Of a DNA stretch of 64,000 nucleotides, positions 49,988 to 58,912 are shown one piece after another (the stretch's first letter is position 1; the number at the start of each line of letters is the position of its first letter). The notes under the pieces are model-generated. The model ran no database searches and was not told the DNA's origin. It saw only the letters and a program-made list of their open reading frames with translations. Both the position numbers and the translations under genes were made by a program. Origin of the DNA: Cytophagaceae bacterium (GTDB lineage Bacteria > Bacteroidota > Bacteroidia > Cytophagales > Spirosomataceae); the NCBI GenBank assembly GCA_016722655.1, contig JADKIR010000004.1:3286001-3350000 (forward strand). The letters are read 5' to 3'.

Positions 49988-50785
49988 ATGGGACAAAAGG
50001 TAAATCCTGTAGGTTTGAGGTTAGGATACATCAGAGGTTGGGAATCTAACTGGTACGGTGGAAAAAATTTCGCCGACAAACTGGTTGAAGATGACAAAAT
50101 CAGAAAATATATCAACGCCCGTATTCCAAAGGGATCAGTTTCCAGGGTAGTGATCGAAAGAACCCTTAAAAGAATTACCCTGACTATTCACACTGCCAGA
50201 CCTGGTGTTGTGATTGGAAAAGCCGGTAGTGAGGTTGATAAATTAAGAGAAGAGCTTAAAAAACTTACTCAAAAAGATGTTCAAATCAACATCTTTGAGA
50301 TAAAAAGACCTGAAATTGATGCCAAATTAGTGGGTGAAACTATCGCTCAGCAACTAAGAGCTCGTATTTCTTACAGAAGAGCGATGAAGCAAGCAATTCA
50401 ATCTGCTATCAGAGTGGGAGCTCAGGGTATTAAAATCAAGCTTTCTGGTAGATTAGGCGGTGCCGAGATGGCACGTACTGAAATGTACAAAGAAGGTAGA
50501 ATTCCTCTTCATACACTTAGAGCAGACATTGATTATGCAGTATCGGAAGCTTTAACTGTTTATGGTTTAATTGGAATCAAAGTTTGGATATTTAAAGGTG
50601 AAGTTTTCGGTAAAAGAGACTTAACTTCTGTGTCAGCTTTGGCAACAGAATCAGCAGACAGCAAAAAATCTTCTCAAGGTGGTGCTCCACATCATCAGGG
50701 TGGTAAAGGCCGCAGAGACGAAGATGGCGACAAAGGTAGAAGAAGAAAAAACGGCGGTAAGCCAAATGGACAAAGAAGGAATTAA
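49988..50785 (+). CDS. rpsC: 30S ribosomal protein S3 with basic C-terminal tail
   Basis: S3 is a head protein at the mRNA entry site. It has MGQKVNPVGLRLGYIRGWES, the KH domain RPGVVIGKAGSEVDKLREEL, and GRLGGAEMARTEMYKEGRIPLHTLRADIDY further on. At 265 residues it is longer than the usual 210-235. The extra C-terminal 45 residues are Gly, Lys, Arg and His-rich and probably disordered. Confidence 0.95.
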   Translation: MGQKVNPVGLRLGYIRGWESNWYGGKNFADKLVEDDKIRKYINARIPKGSVSRVVIERTLKRITLTIHTARPGVVIGKAGSEVDKLREELKKLTQKDVQINIFEIKRPEIDAKLVGETIAQQLRARISYRRAMKQAIQSAIRVGAQGIKIKLSGRLGGAEMARTEMYKEGRIPLHTLRADIDYAVSEALTVYGLIGIKVWIFKGEVFGKRDLTSVSALATESADSKKSSQGGAPHHQGGKGRRDEDGDKGRRRKNGGKPNGQRRN

Positions 50786-50816
50786 TTTTTTGGCAATAGC
50801 CTAAATTTTCAAAGTT

Positions 50817-51236
50817 ATGTTACAACCTAAAAGAACTAGATTTCGTAAGCAGCAAAAAGGTAGAATCAAAGGTATTGCCTCAAGAGGGCACCAAATAGCT
50901 TTCGGATCATTCGCCATAAAAAGTCTTGAACCTGGTCGTATCACCGCAAGACAGATAGAGGCAGCCCGTATCGGGGTTACCCGTGCAATGAAACGTGAAG
51001 GTCAGGTATGGATAAGAATATTTCCTGATAATCCCATTACCAAGAAACCTTTAGAGGTTAGGATGGGTAAAGGAAAAGGAGCCCCGGAATACTGGGTAGC
51101 AAATATTTATCCTGGAACTATTTTATTCGAGGCTACCGGAGTATCATTGGAGCTTGCTAAAGAAGCTTTAAGATTAGCCGCTCAAAAACTTCCGGTTAAA
51201 ACAAAATTCGTTGTTCGTAGAGATTACGAAGCATAG
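50817..51236 (+). CDS. rplP: 50S ribosomal protein L16
   Basis: L16 is a 139-residue protein that helps position the A-site tRNA. It shows MLQPKRTRFRKQQKGRIKG, GRITARQIEAARIGVTRAMKR and GKGKGAPEYWVA, with standard length. Confidence 0.96.
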   Translation: MLQPKRTRFRKQQKGRIKGIASRGHQIAFGSFAIKSLEPGRITARQIEAARIGVTRAMKREGQVWIRIFPDNPITKKPLEVRMGKGKGAPEYWVANIYPGTILFEATGVSLELAKEALRLAAQKLPVKTKFVVRRDYEA

Positions 51237-51265
51237 TAAACAAATACTTCAATTTATTAAAGAAG

Positions 51266-51451
51266 ATGAAAAAAAATGATTTAAGTGGTTTTACTGTGGA
51301 TCAGCTAAAGCAACAAATCTCCGAAGAAAAAGACAGATTGGTGAAACTTAAATTTGCTCACGCGATTACACCTATCGAAAATCCTAAGAGGATTACTGAG
51401 ACACGTAAAAATATCGCCAGACTTTTTACTGAAGTTTCCGGTAGAAAGTAA
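51266..51451 (+). CDS. rpmC: 50S ribosomal protein L29
   Basis: This 61-residue helical hairpin protein sits near the tunnel exit. It contains TVDQLKQQISEEKDRLVKLKF, ENPKRITETRKNIARL and a short basic end. Confidence 0.92.
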   Translation: MKKNDLSGFTVDQLKQQISEEKDRLVKLKFAHAITPIENPKRITETRKNIARLFTEVSGRK

Positions 51452-51501
51452 ATATCATTCTAAAAAACATGGTTTGCATTAACCATTAATTTTATCCGAA
51501 A

Positions 51502-51756
51502 ATGGAAAGACAAGTAAGAAAAGAACGTATTGGAGTTGTGACAAGCAACAAAATGCAAAAGTCTGGGGTAATTCAGGTTGTTCGTAAAGTGAAACATCCC
51601 AAATATGGTAAAATTATGCTCAAGACTAAAAAATTCATGTTTCATGATGAAGACAATACCGCTGGTATTGGTGACACTGTGAAAATTATGGAGACTCGTC
51701 CGTTGAGCAAAAATAAAAATTGGAGATTGGTTGAAGTTATAGAAAAAGCCAAATAA
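51502..51756 (+). CDS. rpsQ: 30S ribosomal protein S17
   Basis: S17 is an 84-residue OB-fold protein binding the 5' domain of 16S rRNA. It shows RKERIGVVTSNKMQKSGVI, KHPKYGKIMLKTKKFMFHDE and GDTVKIMETRPLSKNKNWRL, the family signature. Confidence 0.95.
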   Translation: MERQVRKERIGVVTSNKMQKSGVIQVVRKVKHPKYGKIMLKTKKFMFHDEDNTAGIGDTVKIMETRPLSKNKNWRLVEVIEKAK

Positions 51757-51790
51757 TCTGATTATTTCAAAATAGTAAAAGGCAAAAATA

Positions 51791-52159
51791 ATGTTACAGC
51801 AAGAATCAAGAGCCAATGTAGCTGACAATAGCGGGGCTAAGGAAGTATTGGTAATTAGAGTTTTAGGTGGTACTAAAAAAAGATATGCTTCTGTTGGTGA
51901 CAAAGTAGTTGTTACTGTTAAACAGGCGTTGTCTTCTTCAAACATGAAGAAAGGTACTGTTTCTAAAGCCGTAGTGGTTAGAACTCGTAAAGAAGTAAGA
52001 AGAAAAGATGGTTCTTACATCAGATTCGAGGAAAACGCCGTGGTTTTACTAAATAACCAAAACGAACCAAGAGGAACCAGGATATTTGGACCAGTAGCCA
52101 GAGAATTGAGAGAAAAACAGTTTATGAAAATTGTTTCTCTAGCTCCGGAGGTACTTTAA
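51791..52159 (+). CDS. rplN: 50S ribosomal protein L14
   Basis: This 122-residue beta-barrel protein forms an intersubunit bridge. It begins MLQQESRANVADNSGAKEV and ends with the GTRIFGPVARELR(E)K block, both diagnostic. Confidence 0.96.
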   Translation: MLQQESRANVADNSGAKEVLVIRVLGGTKKRYASVGDKVVVTVKQALSSSNMKKGTVSKAVVVRTRKEVRRKDGSYIRFEENAVVLLNNQNEPRGTRIFGPVARELREKQFMKIVSLAPEVL

Positions 52160-52192
52160 TCCCTTATTTAAATTAGTAATTAAATTATTACA

Positions 52193-52531
52193 ATGGAAAG
52201 GAAATTTAATAAACAACCAAAACTCCATGTTAAAAGCGGTGATACTGTCGAAGTAATCGCAGGTAATAGCAAAGGTAAAAGAGGTAAAATCGTTGAGGTT
52301 TTGGTTAAAAAAAGCCGCGTGAAAATTGAAGGCGTTGGTTTGATCAAAAAACACATCAAACCTAGTGCTCAAAATCCACAAGGTGAGATTCGTGAAGAAG
52401 AAGGTACGATTCATATCAGTAATGTTATGGTTGTTGATCCTTCTACAGGAAAACCTACCAGAACTGGTAGAAAAGAAAATGAGGCAGGAAAGCTTCAACG
52501 CTATTCTAAAGCATCAGGTAAATTTATTTAA
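52193..52531 (+). CDS. rplX: 50S ribosomal protein L24
   Basis: L24 is an early 50S assembly protein of 112 residues with a KOW motif (LHVKSGDTVEVIAGNSKGKR). NPQGEIREEEGTIHISNVM follows. The C-terminal tail is Lys-rich. Confidence 0.94.
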   Translation: MERKFNKQPKLHVKSGDTVEVIAGNSKGKRGKIVEVLVKKSRVKIEGVGLIKKHIKPSAQNPQGEIREEEGTIHISNVMVVDPSTGKPTRTGRKENEAGKLQRYSKASGKFI

Positions 52532-52567
52532 TCTAAAAAATGTGGGTCGGAAATCCACAAATTGAAA

Positions 52568-53116
52568 ATGGCAAGACTTAGAGATCAATATCAAAACGAA
52601 ATAGTGAAAGCACTGATGGATAAATATCAGTACAAATCTGTTATGCAGGTGCCTAAACTATTGAAAATAGTCGTTAACAGAGGTGTCGGTGCAGCTACTG
52701 CCGATAAAAAACTTGTTGACAACAGTGTCGAAGAACTTTCTACTATCACAGGTCAAAGAGCGGTTCCAACCGTTTCAAAGAAGGCCGTATCTAATTTTAA
52801 ACTTAGAGAAGGAATGCCTATCGGGGCTAAAGTTACTCTTAGATCCAATATCATGTACGAATTTATGGATCGTTTGACTTCCGTAGCTCTTCCACGTGTA
52901 AGAGACTTTCAAGGTATCAGCGAAAAAGGTTTCGACGGTAGAGGAAATTATACTTTTGGTGTAACAGAGCAAATTATCTTCCCTGAGATTTCAATCGACA
53001 AAATCAGTAAAATTCAAGGTATGGACATCACATTTGTTACTTCGGCCAATACTGATGCTGAAAGTTACGAATTGCTTAAAGCTTTAGGGATGCCATTTGC
53101 TAATAAAAATAAATAA
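52568..53116 (+). CDS. rplE: 50S ribosomal protein L5
   Basis: This 5S rRNA-binding protein has 182 residues from the ATG at 52568; a TTG two codons upstream is less likely. It shows LRDQYQNEIVKALMDKYQY, GQRAVPTVSKKAVSNFKLREG and GVTEQIIFPEI. Length and motifs are standard. Confidence 0.95.
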   Translation: MARLRDQYQNEIVKALMDKYQYKSVMQVPKLLKIVVNRGVGAATADKKLVDNSVEELSTITGQRAVPTVSKKAVSNFKLREGMPIGAKVTLRSNIMYEFMDRLTSVALPRVRDFQGISEKGFDGRGNYTFGVTEQIIFPEISIDKISKIQGMDITFVTSANTDAESYELLKALGMPFANKNK

Positions 53117-53136
53117 TTTTCAATTAATACAGAGCT

Positions 53137-53406
53137 ATGGCAAAAGAGTCAATAAAAGCTAGAGAAAGAAAAAGAGAAAGATTAGTTGCGAAATTCGCTT
53201 CTAAAAGAAAAGCCCTTAAAGAAGCTCAGGATTGGAAAGGTCTAGATGCCCTCCCAAAAAATTCTTCACCAGTTAGATTACACAATCGTTGTAAACTTAC
53301 AGGCCGTCCCAAAGGATATATGAGGAAGTTTGGTATTAACAGGGTTACCTTCCGCGAAATGGCCAGCAGCGGTTTTATTCCAGGCGTTACCAAATCTTCT
53401 TGGTAA
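53137..53406 (+). CDS. rpsN: 30S ribosomal protein S14 (long, zinc-free form)
   Basis: This 89-residue head protein is the long C- form: it lacks the CxxC...CxxC zinc site. It has NSSPVRLHNRCKLTGRPKGY and the FGINRVTFREMASSGFIPGV ending. A promoter and leader follow it, before rpsH. Confidence 0.95.
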   Translation: MAKESIKARERKRERLVAKFASKRKALKEAQDWKGLDALPKNSSPVRLHNRCKLTGRPKGYMRKFGINRVTFREMASSGFIPGVTKSSW

Positions 53407-53432
53407 AATTTTTTTTTCTTAATTTGAATTAC

Positions 53433-53516
53433 TATCTTTGCAGCCCAGTTAGATAAGTCACGCCCGTGATACTGTCTGATGTTGGCTAAGGTATCCAAAA
53501 AATATTTAAAAAAAAG
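53433..53516 (+). promoter_or_regulatory. Internal promoter and leader before rpsH
   Basis: TATCTTTG (53433-53440) followed by CAGCCC copies the -7 element and start region of the rplC promoter. The leader of about 70 bases contains TCAC-GCCC-GTGA (about 53458-53469) nested in a wider pairing of AGCC and GGCT. It lies exactly before the S8 gene, the regulator of the spc operon in enterobacteria. An S8-type autoregulatory site is possible but unproven. Confidence 0.5.
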
Positions 53517-53918
53517 ATGATTACAACGGATCCAATAGCAGATTTTCTTACCAGAATTAGAAATGCTATTAAAGCTAGGCATAGAGTCGTAGAGATTCCT
53601 GCCTCAAACCTTAAAAAAGAACTAACAGTTCTTCTTTATGACAAAGGATATATCGCCAGTTATAAATTTGAAGATGATGGTGTTCAGGGCAGTATTAAAA
53701 TCGCCTTGAAATACAATCCGCTTACAAAAAAATCGGCTATTGTTAACTTGTCAAGAGTTTCTAAACCAGGGCTTCGTAAATACGTGAAAGCCGACGAATT
53801 ACCACGTGTACTCAATGGTTTAGGTATTGCAATTATCTCTACTTCAAAAGGCATTGTAACCGATAAAGAAGCAAGAACACTTAATGTGGGTGGAGAAGTG
53901 TTGTGTTACGTATATTAA
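53517..53918 (+). CDS. rpsH: 30S ribosomal protein S8
   Basis: S8 is a central 16S rRNA-binding protein of 133 residues. It shows ITTDPIADFLTRIRNAIKARH, SRVSKPGLRKYV and GIAIISTSKGIVTDKEAR. It is first gene behind an internal promoter. Confidence 0.96.
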   Translation: MITTDPIADFLTRIRNAIKARHRVVEIPASNLKKELTVLLYDKGYIASYKFEDDGVQGSIKIALKYNPLTKKSAIVNLSRVSKPGLRKYVKADELPRVLNGLGIAIISTSKGIVTDKEARTLNVGGEVLCYVY

Positions 53919-53967
53919 TTAATTTTTAGTTGACCGCTTTAATAATTAAAGCCTTAAACAAGTATTT

Positions 53968-54525
53968 ATGTCAAGAATAGGTAAAAAACCAATTTCAATT
54001 CCCGCTGGAGTTTCTGTCGAAGTTAACTCCGACAACCTTGTGACTGTAAAAGGTCCTAAAGGTGTTCTTACGCAGGGAATGGATCCCGATATGGGACTCA
54101 CAATTGAAGACGGAGTGCTAACTGTTACTCGTCCTTCAGAACAAAAACGTCACAAAGCACTTCACGGTCTTTACAGATCACTTATCAGCAACCTTGTAGT
54201 AGGAGTAAGCGAAGGTTATAAAAAAGAACTTGAGCTTGTTGGTGTGGGTTATAAAGCAACCAATAATGGTAATGTGATTGATATGTCATTGGGTTATTCT
54301 CACAACATCTACCTGATAGTTCCTAAAGAATTGAAAGTAGAAACCAAAATGGAAAAAGGTAAAAATCCAATTATTATTTTGGAAGGAATTGATAAGCAAT
54401 TAATAGGCTTGGTTGCTGCCAAAATTAAATCTCTACGTAAATCTGAGCCATATAAAGGTAAAGGTATTAAGTTTGTAGGTGAAGTAATAAGAAGAAAAGC
54501 TGGTAAAACTGCCGGTAAAAAATAA
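53968..54525 (+). CDS. rplF: 50S ribosomal protein L6
   Basis: This two-domain 185-residue protein near the sarcin-ricin loop has MSRIGKKPISIPAGVSVEV at the start, LELVGVGYKA in the middle and the diagnostic RKSEPYKGKGIKFVGEVIRR near the end. Confidence 0.96.
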   Translation: MSRIGKKPISIPAGVSVEVNSDNLVTVKGPKGVLTQGMDPDMGLTIEDGVLTVTRPSEQKRHKALHGLYRSLISNLVVGVSEGYKKELELVGVGYKATNNGNVIDMSLGYSHNIYLIVPKELKVETKMEKGKNPIIILEGIDKQLIGLVAAKIKSLRKSEPYKGKGIKFVGEVIRRKAGKTAGKK

Positions 54526-54555
54526 TCAATAGTAGAATATTTAATCAATAAATAT

Positions 54556-54903
54556 ATGTCTAGTCTAAAGTCTGAAAGAAGACAGAAAATTAAGTGGAGA
54601 GTTAGAAAGAAAGTTAATGGTACCTCATTGAAACCTAGATTAACTGTATTTCGTAGCAATTCTGGTATATATGCTCAATTAATTGATGATATAGCTGGTA
54701 CTACTTTGGCTTCAGCTTCTTCACAAGAACTTGGTCTTAAATCATTGAATGTTGAAAATTCTAAGCAAGTAGGTTTGACTATAGCTAAAAAGGCTATTGA
54801 AAACGGCGTAAACACTTGTGTATTTGACAGAAATGGTTATTTGTATCATGGAAATGTGAAAGCCTTGGCAGATGGTGCTAGAGAAGCTGGACTAAACTTT
54901 TAA
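54556..54903 (+). CDS. rplR: 50S ribosomal protein L18
   Basis: This 115-residue protein binds 5S rRNA with L5. It shows RRQKIKWRVRKKVNGT, RLTVFRSNSGIYAQLIDD and the C-terminal FDRNGYLYHGNVKALADGAR, all typical. Confidence 0.95.
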   Translation: MSSLKSERRQKIKWRVRKKVNGTSLKPRLTVFRSNSGIYAQLIDDIAGTTLASASSQELGLKSLNVENSKQVGLTIAKKAIENGVNTCVFDRNGYLYHGNVKALADGAREAGLNF

Positions 54904-54913
54904 TTCGAATTAA

Positions 54914-55417
54914 ATGAAAGCAATTAAAGTAAACGAATCAGAACTTAAAGAAAAAGTTGTAGCAATAAACCGTGTTGCCAAAGTAGTAAAAGGTGGTAGA
55001 AGATTTAGTTTTTCGGCTATCGTTGTACTTGGTGATGGACAAGGTGCTGTAGGTCAAGGTCTTGGAAAAGCAAATGAGGTAACAGATGCTATTTCAAAAG
55101 CCATTGAGGATGCTCGTAAAAATCTTGTGAATGTTCCTATTATCAACGGTACAGTGCCTCATGATATGATTGGAAAATATTCAGGTGGATTTGTATACGT
55201 GAAGCCTGCTGCTCCAGGTACGGGAGTTATTGCTGGTGGTGCAATGCGTGCGGTACTTGAAGCTGCCGGTGTACACAATGTATTAGCCAAATCTAAGGGT
55301 TCTTCCAATCCTCATAATGTTGTAAAAGCAACAATCGATGCATTGGTAAAAATGAGAGCTCCGCATGAAATTGCAATGCAGAGAGGAATCAAACTAAACA
55401 AAGTATTCAACGGATAA
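54914..55417 (+). CDS. rpsE: 30S ribosomal protein S5
   Basis: S5 is a 167-residue protein guarding decoding accuracy at the mRNA entry. It has VNRVAKVVKGGRRFSFSAI-type start, VPHDMIGKYSGGFVYVKPA and GTGVIAGGAMRAVLEAAGV. The loop sites of spectinomycin resistance look ordinary. Confidence 0.96.
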   Translation: MKAIKVNESELKEKVVAINRVAKVVKGGRRFSFSAIVVLGDGQGAVGQGLGKANEVTDAISKAIEDARKNLVNVPIINGTVPHDMIGKYSGGFVYVKPAAPGTGVIAGGAMRAVLEAAGVHNVLAKSKGSSNPHNVVKATIDALVKMRAPHEIAMQRGIKLNKVFNG

Positions 55418-55438
55418 TTTCCGGATAAATTTAAAGAG

Positions 55439-55618
55439 ATGGCTAAATTGAAAGTTACTCAGACCAGAAGTCTTATTAAAAGACCAAAATCACAGAAATT
55501 AACAATGCAGGCCCTTGGCTTAAATCGCATTGGTAAGTCTGTTGAAGTTGAAACTAATCCTGCAATTGATGGCATGATTAGAAAGGTTAGTCACCTTATC
55601 ACTATTGAAAATATTTAA
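55439..55618 (+). CDS. rpmD: 50S ribosomal protein L30
   Basis: A 59-residue frame lies between rpsE and rplO, the standard position of L30. Its product reads KLKVTQTRSLIKRPKSQKLT, then ALGLNRIGKSVEVETNPAIDGMI, the normal bacterial L30 pattern. It is short and easily missed by automatic calling. Confidence 0.95.
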   Translation: MAKLKVTQTRSLIKRPKSQKLTMQALGLNRIGKSVEVETNPAIDGMIRKVSHLITIENI

Positions 55619-55664
55619 TTTTAGGGCAAACCGAGTAGTATTTACTGCGTAAAAAAGATTAACA

Positions 55665-56516
55665 ATGAAATTAGAATTATTACAGCCATCAGAAGGCTCA
55701 GTTAGAAATAATACCAGATTAGGCAGAGGCCAGGGTTCTGGTGGCGGTCGTACTGCCAAAAGAGGTCATAAAGGTGCTAAATCTCGTTCTGGTTACAGCC
55801 AGAAAAGAGGTTTTGAAGGTGGTCAAATGCCACTTCAAAGGAGGTTGCCTAAATTTGGTTTTAATAACATCAACCGCGTTGAGTATAAAGCAATAAATCT
55901 TGATACTATTCAATCATTGGTTGAAAATACAGGAATCAACAAAATTGATCTTGCATTTTTGAAAGAACACGGATTAGTATCTAAATTTGATTTGGTAAAA
56001 ATTCTTGGTAGAGGTGAAATGAACACCGCAGTAGCAATAAAAGTACACGCTTTTTCAAAATCTGCGATTGACAGTATCGAGAAAGCAGGTGGTAAAGCAA
56101 TTTTATTGAGTGATGAAACTTCGCTTGATGATGTTCAGGTTGCGGCTGTATCAGGGAAGTCAGTTAAAGTTGCAAAAAAAGAGGTTGTTGCTGAGGTTAC
56201 TTCAGAAGAAGCGACCGAAGTTGAAGCTCCAAAAGCCAAAGCTACAAAAAAGGTTAAAGCAGGTGATGAGCTTGAAAAAATTGAAGGAATTGGACCAAAA
56301 ATAGCTGATTTATTCAGAAATGCTGGAATTGATACTTTTCAAAAGTTAGCTGACACAAATGTTGATACCATGAAAGAGATACTTTCTAATGGCGGTAGCA
56401 ATTTTGCATCACATGATCCTTCAACCTGGGCTGAGCAGTCATTGCTTGCGGCTACTGGAAAGTGGGACGAATTAAAAGAATTGCAGGATAAATTAAATGG
56501 AGGCCGTCCTGAATAA
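55665..56516 (+). CDS. rplO: 50S ribosomal protein L15 with C-terminal helix-hairpin-helix domain
   Basis: L15 is a late-assembling 50S protein. Residues 1-150 are ordinary L15: LELLQPSEGSVRNNTRLGRG, the GKRGHKGAKSR-type loop, FEGGQMPLQRRLPKFGF and FSKSAIDSIEKAGGKAILL. The protein then continues to 283 residues, about twice the usual length. A Lys/Glu/Ala-rich linker (about 160-200) leads to a helix-hairpin-helix motif, KIEGIGPKIADLFRNAGID (about 203-221), and a helical end. The extension is in frame with no stop or frameshift sign and stays upstream of secY. The extra domain may bind RNA or DNA; its role is unknown. Confidence 0.93.
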   Translation: MKLELLQPSEGSVRNNTRLGRGQGSGGGRTAKRGHKGAKSRSGYSQKRGFEGGQMPLQRRLPKFGFNNINRVEYKAINLDTIQSLVENTGINKIDLAFLKEHGLVSKFDLVKILGRGEMNTAVAIKVHAFSKSAIDSIEKAGGKAILLSDETSLDDVQVAAVSGKSVKVAKKEVVAEVTSEEATEVEAPKAKATKKVKAGDELEKIEGIGPKIADLFRNAGIDTFQKLADTNVDTMKEILSNGGSNFASHDPSTWAEQSLLAATGKWDELKELQDKLNGGRPE

Positions 56517-56527
56517 TTTTTCTTTAT

Positions 56528-57853
56528 ATGAAAAAATTAATTAATACTCTAAAAAATATTTGGTCAATCGAGGAGCTAAGAAACAGAATCTTAGCTACTC
56601 TTTTTATCATTGTTGTTTTTAGAATTGGTTCATACATAACATTACCAGGTGTAGATCCTAATAAATTACAGGATGTTACAGCTAGTAATGGTCTTTTGGG
56701 ATTGCTAGATACCCTGGTAGGTGGTGCTTTCAGTAAGGCTTCCATCATGGCTTTGGGTATTATGCCCTACATTTCAGCTTCAATTGCAATTCAGTTGCTT
56801 GGATTAGCCCTCCCTTATTTTTCGAAACTTCAGAAAGAGGGTGAATCTGGAAGAAAAAAATTAAACCAAATTACCCGGTGGTTAACCATAATAGTAACTG
56901 CTACTCAAGGTTTTACGTATTTACGTACAACTATTCCTACTGATGCAATTACCATATCACAAGGGTTCTTTTACTTTACAGGAGTGATAATGTTGGTGGC
57001 AGGTACAATGATGAGTATGTGGCTAGGAGAGAAAATAACTGATAAAGGTATTGGAAATGGTATCTCTATGATTATCATGATTGGAATTGTTTCCAGATTT
57101 CCGGGTGCAATCTACAGTGAGGCATCGGCGAGAGGAGCAAAAGGTGAATTCCTTTTCTTTATACTTGAATTGGTTGCACTATTCCTGGTTGTGATTTTTG
57201 CTGTGGCAATGACTCAGGCTGTGAGAAGAATTCCTGTTCAATATGCTAAACAAATTGTTGGGAATAAATCAGTAAGTGGACAAAGACAATATTTGCCTTT
57301 AAAACTTAATATTTCTGGAGTTATGCCAATCATTTTTGGTCAGGCTTTGATGTTTATTCCAGCATTTGTTGCTTCGTTATTTGCTGAAAAGAGTGATTTT
57401 GCACAATCTGTAAATACGATCTTTAGCGATCCAACATCATGGCAGTATAATTTACTTTATCTTGTTTTGATTTTGGCATTTACATTTTTCTATACTGCAA
57501 TTTCAATTAATCCTAATCAAATTGCTGATGACATGAAAAGAGGAGGAGGATTTATTCCTGGAATAAAGCCTGGTCAACCAACATCTGATTTTGTTGCTCA
57601 GGTATTAGACAGGATTACTTTACCAGGTGGTATATTATTGGCCTTTATAGCAATATTTCCTGCAATTGCCAGTCTTTTTGGAATGACTCAACTTTTTGCG
57701 GGTTTCTTTGGTGGTACATCATTGTTGATTTTAGTAGGTGTTGTTTTAGATACACTTCAACAAATTGAAAGCTACCTTTTGATGAAGAAATATGAAGGTT
57801 TGATGGAGAGTGGTAGAATTGAAGGACGTCAAACATCAGTGGTAAGCAGATAA
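56528..57853 (+). CDS. secY: Preprotein translocase subunit SecY
   Basis: SecY is the ten-helix pore of the general secretion channel. The 441-residue protein begins with the amphipathic LINTLKNIWSIEELRNRILATL. It has the plug region ASNGLLGLLDTLVGGAF, MPYISASIAIQLLG in helix 2, and the cytoplasmic loop DDMKRGGGFIPGIKPG, which contacts SecA and ribosome. It lies 11 bases behind rplO, as in most bacteria. Confidence 0.97.
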   Translation: MKKLINTLKNIWSIEELRNRILATLFIIVVFRIGSYITLPGVDPNKLQDVTASNGLLGLLDTLVGGAFSKASIMALGIMPYISASIAIQLLGLALPYFSKLQKEGESGRKKLNQITRWLTIIVTATQGFTYLRTTIPTDAITISQGFFYFTGVIMLVAGTMMSMWLGEKITDKGIGNGISMIIMIGIVSRFPGAIYSEASARGAKGEFLFFILELVALFLVVIFAVAMTQAVRRIPVQYAKQIVGNKSVSGQRQYLPLKLNISGVMPIIFGQALMFIPAFVASLFAEKSDFAQSVNTIFSDPTSWQYNLLYLVLILAFTFFYTAISINPNQIADDMKRGGGFIPGIKPGQPTSDFVAQVLDRITLPGGILLAFIAIFPAIASLFGMTQLFAGFFGGTSLLILVGVVLDTLQQIESYLLMKKYEGLMESGRIEGRQTSVVSR

Positions 57854-57857
57854 AATT

Positions 57858-58661
57858 GTGTCTAAAAAAGTTATATACCTTAAAAGTTCAGAAGAGGCTC
57901 ATATCATTAAAGAGAATGGTGTCATTTTAGGAAGAGCACACGCTGAAGTTTTAAAAGCAATTGAACCGGGTGTAAAAACTAAAGATTTAGATAAGTTAGC
58001 GGAAGAGTTTATTTTAGATCATCAAGCTAAACCTTCCTTTAAAAATTATAATGGTTTTCCAGCAACTTTATGTATTTCTGTTAATGAAGTTGTAGTTCAC
58101 GGAATTCCAAGTAACAGAGAGTTAAAAGAAGGAGATATAGTTTCTGTCGATTGTGGTGTTTTTAAAAACGGTTATCATGCAGACAGTGCTTATACTTATA
58201 TGGTTGGTGAGGTAGAACCGGTTACGCAAAAGCTATTGAAAGATACTAAACTTTCATTGTTTGAAGGTATACATCAGGTAAAACCGGGTAACCGCATTGG
58301 TGATGTGAGTTTTGCTGTACAGAACTTTGTTGAAAAACTTGGTTATGGTGTAGTAAGGGAATTAGTGGGTCATGGTGTAGGAAGGAATTTACATGAAGCT
58401 CCTGAGGTACCTAATTTTGGAAAGAGAGGTAATGGTGCCAAGCTTCAGGCAGGTATGGTAATTGCAATCGAACCCATGATTACTTTAGGTAAAAGATTTG
58501 TTGTTCAGGAAAGCGATAATTGGACAATCAGAACTGAAGACAAATCACCTGCAGCACATTTTGAGCATACTGTTTTAGTTACAAAAAGTGGATTTGAACT
58601 TCTTACCACTTTTGAGTATATAGAAGAAGTATTAGAGAATAAAAAGTTAGTGATAATTTAA
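57858..58661 (+). CDS. map: Methionine aminopeptidase type I
   Basis: This enzyme removes the initiator methionine from new proteins. The 267-residue protein has the pita-bread fold metal ligands in VSVDCGVFKNGYHADSAYT (two Asp), GHGVGRNLHEAPEVPNFG (His), IEPMITLG (Glu) and a final Glu in FEHTVLVT. It starts with GTG 4 bases after secY. Confidence 0.95.
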   Translation: MSKKVIYLKSSEEAHIIKENGVILGRAHAEVLKAIEPGVKTKDLDKLAEEFILDHQAKPSFKNYNGFPATLCISVNEVVVHGIPSNRELKEGDIVSVDCGVFKNGYHADSAYTYMVGEVEPVTQKLLKDTKLSLFEGIHQVKPGNRIGDVSFAVQNFVEKLGYGVVRELVGHGVGRNLHEAPEVPNFGKRGNGAKLQAGMVIAIEPMITLGKRFVVQESDNWTIRTEDKSPAAHFEHTVLVTKSGFELLTTFEYIEEVLENKKLVII

Positions 58662-58662
58662 T

Positions 58663-58881
58663 ATGGCAAAGCAATCAAATATTCAGGTTGATGGGGTTAT
58701 TGTTGAGGCATTGTCAAACGCCATGTTTAGAGTCCAGCTGGAAAATAAACATGAAGTTATTGCCCATATATCTGGAAAAATGCGAATGAATTATATCCGT
58801 ATTTTACCCGGAGACAAGGTGAAACTGGAAATGTCACCATATGACCTTTCCAAAGCCAGAATCACTTACAGATATAAATAA
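58663..58881 (+). CDS. infA: Translation initiation factor IF-1
   Basis: IF-1 is a 72-residue OB-fold protein that occupies the A site during initiation. It shows VDGVIVEALSNAMFRVQLEN, HISGKMRMNYIRILPGDKV and LSKARITYRYK, the full family pattern. It begins one base behind the map stop. Confidence 0.97.
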   Translation: MAKQSNIQVDGVIVEALSNAMFRVQLENKHEVIAHISGKMRMNYIRILPGDKVKLEMSPYDLSKARITYRYK

Positions 58882-58912
58882 TTTTTAAAGAGTTTATTAT
58901 TAATTAAATAAA

